Assembly: GCA_029940695.1 (NCBI GenBank) | Contig: JAPYUP010000006.1 | Coordinates: 1-51,372, forward strand | Length of the DNA stretch: 51,372 nucleotides | Source: Candidatus Thalassarchaeaceae archaeon | GTDB taxonomy: Archaea; Thermoplasmatota; Poseidoniia; Poseidoniales; Thalassarchaeaceae | Direction: 5' to 3' | Shown: positions 1 to 7,400 of the stretch, one piece after another | Position numbering within the stretch: position 1 is the stretch's first letter | Layout: each line of letters starts with the position of its first letter | Program-made: the position numbers and the translations under genes | Notes under the pieces: model-generated | What the model saw: only the letters and a program-made list of their open reading frames with translations | Told to the model about the DNA's origin: nothing | Database searches by the model: none

Positions 1-685
1 AGCCTTCGTCCTGTCCTTGGCCTTGCTGACCGCCGTCCTGGCCCTGTTGTCCTTGGCCCTGTCCTTGGCCCTGTCCTTGGCCCTGTCCTTGACCTTGGCC
101 CTGTCCTTGACCTTGGCCCTGTCCTTGGCCCTGTCCTTGGCCCTGTCCTTGGCCCTGTCCTTGGCCTTCGCCGTCCTCGCCTTCGCCACCGCCCTCGGTG
201 CCTCCGTTGCCCGAGCCGTCTCCGTTGCCCTCGTAGTCCGGGTCGTAGGCATCTGGGATGCCGTCGCCGTCGGAGTCCGAGGCGGCCCCGTCATTGGGGT
301 CGTTCGGGAACGGGTCGTCCGCGTCGTCAGTGCCGTCTCCATCGGTATCAGCCGAGTTGGGGTTGGTTCCAGTCTCGTACTCCTCCGTATTGGTCAAGCC
401 GTCACCGTCGGGGTCGCCGCTGGCATCGCTAGCCGAATTGGGATTGAGGCCGTAATTGACCTCCCATCCATCTGGCATGCCGTCGTTGTCAGTATCAGGG
501 TTATTCATATCAGTTCCAGCGTCTTGCTCCTCGGCGTTGGTGAGTCCATCTCCGTCCCAGTCGGCCCCGCCGTCAGACGGGTCGAGGGGATCGGAACCAT
601 CGGCGCTAACGCCGGTGGATCCCGCCATAAGCACTAGGAGAAGCGCTATCAGTACACTCGTATTTTTCGTTCTCTTCATTTTCAT
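1..685 (-). CDS. Secreted thrombospondin type-3 repeat protein with Gly-Gln repeat tail (partial)
   Basis: The C-terminus runs off the left edge of the window. The ATG at 685 follows a GGAAGTGA-like ribosome-binding site; a second in-frame ATG lies at 679. Residues 1-28 form a signal peptide (basic MKMKRTK, then a Leu-rich core ending near GVSA). At least five acidic calcium-loop motifs of thrombospondin type-3 kind follow, for example DWDGDGLTNAEE, DTDNDGMPDGWE and SDSDGDGIPDAYD, then a Gly/Glu linker and a run of about twenty Gly-Gln dipeptides. The family is extracellular and binds Ca2+ in a rigid rod. The Gly-Gln tail may be a flexible spacer to a C-terminal domain outside the window. The function is unknown; a surface or adhesion role is inferred. 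An inverted repeat (706-724) sits 20 nt upstream of the start. Confidence 0.85.
   Translation of the reverse strand, partial: MKMKRTKNTSVLIALLLVLMAGSTGVSADGSDPLDPSDGGADWDGDGLTNAEEQDAGTDMNNPDTDNDGMPDGWEVNYGLNPNSASDASGDPDGDGLTNTEEYETGTNPNSADTDGDGTDDADDPFPNDPNDGAASDSDGDGIPDAYDPDYEGNGDGSGNGGTEGGGEGEDGEGQGQGQGQGQGQGQGQGQGQGQGQGQGQGQGQGQGQGQGQQGQDGGQQGQGQDEG
45..170 (-). repeat. 12-bp tandem repeat encoding Gly-Gln-Gly-Gln
   Basis: On the minus strand the unit GGCCAAGGACAG recurs in phase, with two places where GGTCAA replaces part of the unit. Every unit is a multiple of 6 bp, so the reading frame is kept and encodes alternating Gly and Gln. Such a tract can change length by replication slippage without breaking the gene. 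Confidence 0.85.
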
Positions 686-705
686 TTCACTTCCAAATTT
701 AGTAT

Positions 706-724
706 AGGGAACCCGCTGTTCCCT
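706..724 (-). promoter_or_regulatory. Inverted repeat copy 1, upstream of the thrombospondin-repeat gene
   Basis: Perfect arms AGGGAAC and GTTCCCT are separated by 5 nt. The repeat ends 20 nt before the ATG at 685 and abuts a TATA-like CTATACTA on the minus strand. That position suits an operator or transcription-factor site. A hairpin in the mRNA leader is the alternative. Confidence 0.45.
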
Positions 725-922
725 CTGTCCGGGCGTGGTACGCGCTAATCGCTGCGCGAAGTCCTCGATTCGGGAGCTGTGGATGGTTGCTGGAAGTGAG
801 CCTGCGCAACGGTTCGTCAGCTGTCACAACGCTACACTGAGCGCCATTCCGGCCGTTTTCGAACTCGTCCTTACTTGTTCTGGCTCCTCCTCTTTTGTTC
901 ATCCAATCTCACGGGCTTTCAC

Positions 923-941
923 AGGGAACCCACTGTTCCCT
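923..941. promoter_or_regulatory. Inverted repeat copy 2
   Basis: It has the same arms as the copy at 706-724, with one difference in the 5-nt spacer (CCACT instead of CCGCT), and shares three more bases (CTG) on the right. It lies between the end of the zinc-ribbon gene (991) and the intergenic space, 20 nt before a minus-strand ATG at 902. Confidence 0.4.
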
Positions 942-990
942 CTGACTCCGGAGAGTAATAGGCCGTATTTCAAGCATTCCCGTGGGCGAT

Positions 991-1371
991 TCAAGGTGTC
1001 AGTCGGGATAACTCGGCGTTGAATCTCGCACTCCGCAGGAAGTGGACGACAGGGACGACCAGCGTGCCTAGAACCAGGACGACGAATATGAGGCCCGACC
1101 AAAGCTCGATTTCGCGGCCGAGGGTCAGGTACAGGAGCCATCCGACAAGGACCGTAATCCAAGGGAGGTGTCGGAGCGTAAACAGGGCGAAGCGCGCGTT
1201 GAGAACTTCGTCCGAGTAGTACTGCGGAACCTCTTCGGGATCAGCCAAGCCATGCTCGATGCCACAGCGGGCGCAGACGAGGTAGCGCGGCCCGTTTCCG
1301 CTGATGAATTGGCTCTGTGGGTAGTTCTGCTTGCACATCCTACAGGTTGGCATACGCTTCGGTCTGACCAC
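991..1371 (-). CDS. Small zinc-ribbon membrane protein
   Basis: About 126 residues. I chose the GTG at 1371 because AAGGAG lies 9 nt upstream; a TTG at 1389 and an ATG at 1353 are alternatives. The N-terminus carries CRMC and, 20 residues later, CARC, a four-cysteine zinc ribbon. The C-terminal half has two hydrophobic segments (around WITVLVGWLLYL and LIFVVLVLGTLVVPVVHF), so the ribbon should be tethered to the inner face of the membrane. No family is recognised. It is transcribed in the same direction as the giant surface protein upstream on this strand, 63 nt away, and may be co-transcribed. Confidence 0.7.
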   Translation of the reverse strand: MVRPKRMPTCRMCKQNYPQSQFISGNGPRYLVCARCGIEHGLADPEEVPQYYSDEVLNARFALFTLRHLPWITVLVGWLLYLTLGREIELWSGLIFVVLVLGTLVVPVVHFLRSARFNAELSRLTP

Positions 1372-1434
1372 CTGTGACCGCTCCTTCAAGGCTACGGTCC
1401 GGCATGGGCGTCTGGAGTTGGGCTTCGATTCCGA

Positions 1435-4400
1435 TCAGTCATCGATTGCATCGTCGATGAACGACGTGTCGAGCTCCTCTTCCTCGGAATCGTCCATGTC
1501 CAACTCGTCAGCCATCTCGTTAAGGTCGTCGAGTTCGACTTCCTGCTCAGAGTCCATCAGCTCTCCAACCACTGCATCGGGGACTTGCGAAGATTGATCC
1601 TCAGGGAGCCCGGGCTTTTCCGAGGTTGGGGACTCTGATGCCCCCAATGATCCCGACTCGGAGATGTCGAGCATCGAAATGGGGGAGATGTACTCCTCTT
1701 CCTCATCGAGGCCGGCCGCTTCGCGCTCCAATTCCTCCTCCATCTCCACTTCTAGGGTCCCGAGTTCCCAGGGCTCGGGTGCGGACCTCCCCTTCGGCTT
1801 GATGATGAGTACCGCACCAAGGAGTATCATCAGCGCGGAGATGAGGGCGATGAACATGTTCAGGTCGCCCTCCATGAGCTGATCGAACCACGATACGCCA
1901 ACCGAGTCCCTGTCCGAGCCGCCGACCTCGAGGGAGTACTCGATTAGTGGCTTAATCTGGATTGGTTGCACTCCGAGCCTGTGTACCTCGCCGTCCGAGG
2001 CGACCACGGCGATCCAGTAGGTGCTGGAGGGGTTTATCGGAGTGGGGCCGAGGGCGTCGAAGGTTGCGTTCGAGGCCGTGATGCCCGAGGCGACCAGCAT
2101 GGCCTCCCTAGTGTCCGAGAACTCCGTCGTGCTGGCGTACACCGTGTAGGAGATGACCTGTGGGTCGTTGGAGGCGCCCCACAGTATCTCGACGTGCGAG
2201 CCCGAGGGATCCCAGTAGACCATGATCTCGGAAATCTCAGGTAGATGAATGCCGGGATCGAGGGCAATCTCATCGACGGTGCTAATCATCGTGGTTGCGA
2301 GCTTGTCGTACCAAGCATTGCCGGAACTGTCCACAGCCACTACAGCGACCCACATCGGGATGTCAGGGGAGATACTCCCTCCGCCCGATAAACTCTCGAT
2401 CAAGACGGGGGTTCGGACGCTGCGGTCGACCACTAGGGCAGGCACGAGGTTGTCGGCGCTATCGAACGGGTTGCCGGCGACAGCGTATATCCAGTACTCC
2501 CCGATGTCTGAGGCGGTGCTGTAAACGAAATCGACGAATACGCCGTCCCCGGTATCGGGCGATCTGTCATCGAGGGTTGGGGCGGGGATTCTGTCTGGCG
2601 GGGAGAGGTCGCCGCGGTTGTCTAAGGGAGTAACGAGGGCCATGTTGTCGCCCAAGTCGGTGAGCTGGACGTTGCCAGCGATGTCGTGGACGGTCACCGT
2701 GACGTAGAGCGGCACTAGGGGTACTATCTCTGCCGGGACCAGGCTATCGGCCTCGGTGCCGTACAACGCCCTGCTGATCGTCACCTCGAGCTGGGGGGAG
2801 TTTTCTATCTGCCTCTGGTCGATCGTGGTGAGTCCACACTGCCCGGACTCCTCGCAAATCGAAGAGATGAGCGTGAGGTCGTCAAGGGGATAGTCCGAGG
2901 CCCATACCATGTAATGGCTGAAGTCGTCGGCGATTGACCGATCCCACCTCACGTCGATGGCAGTTCCGTCATCAGAGGGATGATCCCAAGCGAGCAGCCC
3001 GGTGACTAGTTCCGGAGAGACCCACTCCAGCGAGTCGAGCTCGGAATACGTGGTTGTATCCACTACGAGCACGTCATCGACGTTCTGGTTACCCCAATCA
3101 TCAACGGCGACAATCCCTATCCAGTAGACGATGCCATTCTCAAGAGAAGCGTTGCCGATCGAGTCTATGATTAGCTCGTCGGTCGTGCAGTCCGGCACGT
3201 AGGCAGCGACAGGCCAGCCGTCGACTGTAGTCGGCGCGGTCCAGCCGGAAGCTGGAAGCACGTAGATCACGTGGTAGGTGCAGTCCTCCTCGTCGTTGGG
3301 GGTCCAGGTGACTAGAATCCTCCCTCCTTCATCTTCGGGCACGTCGCTTGCAGCGGTGTCTGCAATCGGTGCGGGAGCGATGCCATCGTTCAGGCCTCCC
3401 GCAGTCACCACTGGACCAACGACAGTAGCGTTCACAGAATCGAACTGCCCGGCTTGGTCGACGCAAACGACGGCGAACCAGTATGGCGTGTTGCCTTCGA
3501 GATCCAACACCGTAGTGTTACCCGCGGCGAAGGCGAAATCCATTGGATCAGATAGGGCGAGAGCGTTGGTAATCTCTTGCTGGACGGCCCAAATCCTCGT
3601 CAGCGAGGGGTCGAGTTCCCGGCACGCCGACCACTCTACTGAGAGGCTTCCGGGGTTACCGCCGGAGACGGGGTCGACGATTAGCCACTCGGGTGGCGAA
3701 GGGACCTCGTCTGTTGGAGTGGCATTGCCATGCCAAGTAACGGGATCGCCGAGGGATCCATCGGGGTACTCGATGGTGATTGCCGCTCGATATTGATGGT
3801 CCTTGGAGAGCGCTACTTGGCTGCCGTTACTGTTCCCGGTGGTGAACACCGCTGTGGTCTGGGACCAGTAAGGTACTCGTTGGTAGGTGGGAAAGTCGTC
3901 CAAGTCGTCCTTGGTCGGGGACCAATTGGGGTCATCGGTCGAGTCCCACACGTAGACCCTGTAGGCTGTCCAAGCCGAGTCCTGGGCCGGCAGCCAGGAG
4001 GCCTGCAAAACGCCTCCACCGTCGTTTGGCCTATCAATGAGGTCGGTAATCATGGTCGGTGCCTCCAGCCTCTCCCAATCGTATGTGAGTCGGACCTTGA
4101 TGCGTCCATCGGAGGGAGACTGGAGCTGCAGGTGAATCATCGAGGACATGGAGCTGGGTGGTGTGTTGAAGATGGCGGTCTGGAATGCATTCTCTATGCC
4201 AGAGTCGTAGGCCGCCAAGTCCCATGCCCCAGTGTAGTTCAGCAAAGTCGAGCTTGCCCACACCCATGCGCCCCTCTGGGGAGCTGTTAGAGTCAGGGCA
4301 CCTGGGTAGAGCAGGATATCCGAGGAGTTGTCCTGGTTCCCATGAAGTGGGATGAGCATTGGGGAGTCGGGCGAAGCCAATACCGTGGCCATTCCAGGGT

Positions 4401-7400
4401 GAGTCGTGTCCGTGATGTCAATGGACCTGTCCACGAAGACGGCTGTCAGGGGCTGGGCCCTCCTCTGAAACACCCTAGGTATTTCATTGAGAGTTTCCAT
4501 GGGTTGATAGACGTGCAGGCCATCACTTCCGAGGGCTGCTAGCCTGCCATTCGCGGCGTCGCCGCCGATAGCTCCAGTCAGCTCTCCAACGGCAATGATT
4601 CCATGGTCGTCGCCGACCTTGACCACGTTGATTCGGCTGGGCGAGATTACGGCCAAGTGCGTTCCATCTGTGGCGAGGTCGATGACGGGCCAAGCCTGCA
4701 GTTCCCGTGCCCCTGCCCCCGACTCCATCATCATCGAGGTCCCGTTCCAGTGCACTAGGGGATCTCTGTTAGTGGCTATGTGCACTCCCCAGTCATCGGC
4801 AGCCACCGCACGAACATTGTTGCTCGGGATCATGTCGATGTTGTATGTCCCGTTCGCCCTGTCGGTTGCCAGATCCCAAGCCGCGACTCCGGGACGAGTT
4901 GCGCCCTGGCCGTTGTGCGAGATGAACAAAGCGGCGTCGTGGTGGAGGTTCACGGAGGTGCCGGTTGAAGTGTCGTTGACCTGCCTAGTCACGGCCTCTG
5001 CGTAGACGATTCCCGCGACGGCATCCCCCACCAAGCCGTCTGCTCGGCCGATGGTCCCGACCAGTGACAGGTTCTGGTCGAGCACGTTGAGCCCTGTAGG
5101 GCCACCGGTGAGCACCGTGCCATTGCCCATCAAGGGTGATGGTGGGACGAATAAGTGGTTGATAATTGGCGAGGGTAGGCCATCTACGGTGGTGATGGGG
5201 TCGTCCCAGTCAGACCTAGAGGTGTTCCAAAGACCGATTCCGCCATGGGTAGCCACCAAGATGTGATCGTCGTATTCGACGAAATCGGTGACGATGTTGC
5301 TCGGGAGTCCTGCTAGCAGGCTGCCGTGGCCCCATGATCTGCTATCGAGGTTGAAGGTCTGGAAGCCGGCCGAGCTCCCATCGAATCCCATCAACCCCAC
5401 GTACATCTGGTCCTCATTCATCAGCAATCCATCCATCTGGTTGTGGAGCGGAACGGGAGTGGATTGGAAGGTCCGCTGGCTCAGGTTGACTGACCAAAGA
5501 CCGCCTCCCAACGTCGAGAGCCAGATCTCACCATCCCCAAGGAGAATCTCGTTGATTGACTCGTACTGAGTGTCAAAGCCGTACTGCCAGTTGACTGAGC
5601 CATTCTCTAGCAGTTCGCCTTGAAGAATCGTTGACCCGAGGAAGGAGTTGGGACCTGACCCTAGAGTCACCCATACGTGGGTCTCGTTGGCAATCATCTC
5701 GTGGACTACTCCAGAAGGGAGGCCCACCAACGCGTCGAATCCGCCTTCAATCAGGCCGGTGTTGTCGAGTCTATCGACCCTGTTGATGCCCGAGGAATCA
5801 CCGGACCTGCCGATTGCATAGGCCCTCGAACCCTCGGTGGGAGCACGGGCGATGGAGCAGGCGTCCATCCCAGATCCGAGAACCTGCCCGGTCGAGGCAG
5901 TGGTTCCCGAGGTGATGACGCGACTGATTCCCCCCTGACCGTCATAATGTGCGACTAAGAGGACGTTGTCGTCGTGCAGCATCCCACCCGGAAAGACCTT
6001 GGCTCCCGAGACGCCGCTGTCGGGTGTCAGAGCGCCGATGAAACTGTTGGAGTTGTAGTTGAAGCGATCTATGCCTTGGTCCTCTGTGTCGAATCCGATG
6101 TACAAAATGTCATTGGTCTCGTCACAAGCGAGCGCCCTCGCGTCCCTGTCGCCAATGTTCGAGTTATCCTCAATGAGAGGGGTGATCCACTCGTTGCTGG
6201 TGCCGTCTCCGTCATTGTCTGCGAGGTCGAACCTAGCGACCCCGCCACCATCGAGCCACCACTGCCAAGTATCGAATCCAATGGCAATGTGGACGATGTC
6301 ATTGCATAGCAGGATGTCTGCAGCGTATCCATCGGGAATGGCATCTATGTCAACTTCCCATGTCGACCAATTGCTGTTGTTTCCTGAGAGTCTCATTACC
6401 AGTCCGTCGTTGAGGTTGCCAGAACCGGCCCAGAGATCGTCGCCGACGACGGCCATCGAGTAGAAGTCGAGCTCTGACTCCTCGGGAAGGCCATCTCCAG
6501 GAAGCCATGACGACAGCCATGACTCGTTATCGGGGTTCCACCTGAGGATGCCGTTCATGCTAGCGAACAGGTACTCGCCGTCGTACTCGACCATCCCCCT
6601 GATCCTTCCATCGACGTCGTTCCACTGGTTCAACAGCGTCATGTTGCCCGCAGAGAACCTTCGGAGGATGTTGTCTCCGTAGGCCACCCATAGCTCGCAG
6701 GTGTCCGTGAGAGGGAAGCAGTCACCGAGGTAGCGCGCGTTGACGCGACCGACTTCGCCGATGGTTTCCAGATTGGGTTTCCAGGAGTCGGAGGACGTAT
6801 TCCACCTCAGAATCGTTCCAACTTCCCCGCCGCCGCCCCAGCCAGAGGTCCCTCGAACTCCGATCCATAGTTCGTCGCCGATATGCCCGACACCATGGAT
6901 GACCCCGTTGTACCCCAGACGATTACCCGCGTCGATGGTGGAGAGGCTGGAGTTGTTGTCCAGATTGATTCTGTGGACCTCGTCCCTCGAACTCCAGGAA
7001 CCGGCCCGCTGTGGAGAGTAGTACATGATGTGGTCAATGATGACTGTCTCCGCTGGCGGATAGTCCGGCAGCGTCGGTCCATTCTGGTTCGAGCCCCGGT
7101 TCCATTGAATCAGGACCGCTTCGTTGACCACGTCAATCAGTGTTAAGCCAGAATCGCCACCAGCCCAGATGGTGCCGTCCTCACGACCTTCGATTAGGGT
7201 GGTGACGTCGTCATCGCTGATGATGCCCAGCGAGCCGTCCCAAGCAGGCAGCCACTCGTGAGAAGTGAGGTTGTAGCGGGCGATGCCGATGTTCTCGAAG
7301 CCTAGGTAAACTATGTCACCGAACTTCACAACCCTAGCTCTCTCGGTCTCGTCACCGGCCGTCCAGACGTCGATTACGGTGCCGTTCGCTGTGTTGATTA

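Larger units (their letters stand above)
686..990. other. Intergenic region, 305 bp, with two copies of an inverted repeat
   Basis: No convincing gene is present. It holds two near-identical 22-nt segments built on an inverted repeat (706-724 and 923-941) and no tRNA-like fold. A 67-codon minus-strand frame (902 to 699) starts 20 nt from the second repeat, but its predicted peptide has no signal sequence or recognisable motif. It could be a decayed gene start or chance. Confidence 0.5.

Noticed and set aside
17-637. Long plus-strand frame rich in Leu-Ala-Leu-Ser
   Set aside because: It is the complement of the Gly-Gln repeat gene, which has a signal peptide, Ca-loop motifs and a ribosome-binding site on the minus strand.
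3730-4290. 186-codon plus-strand frame within the giant gene
   Set aside because: Antisense shadow in a GC-rich gene; no domain.
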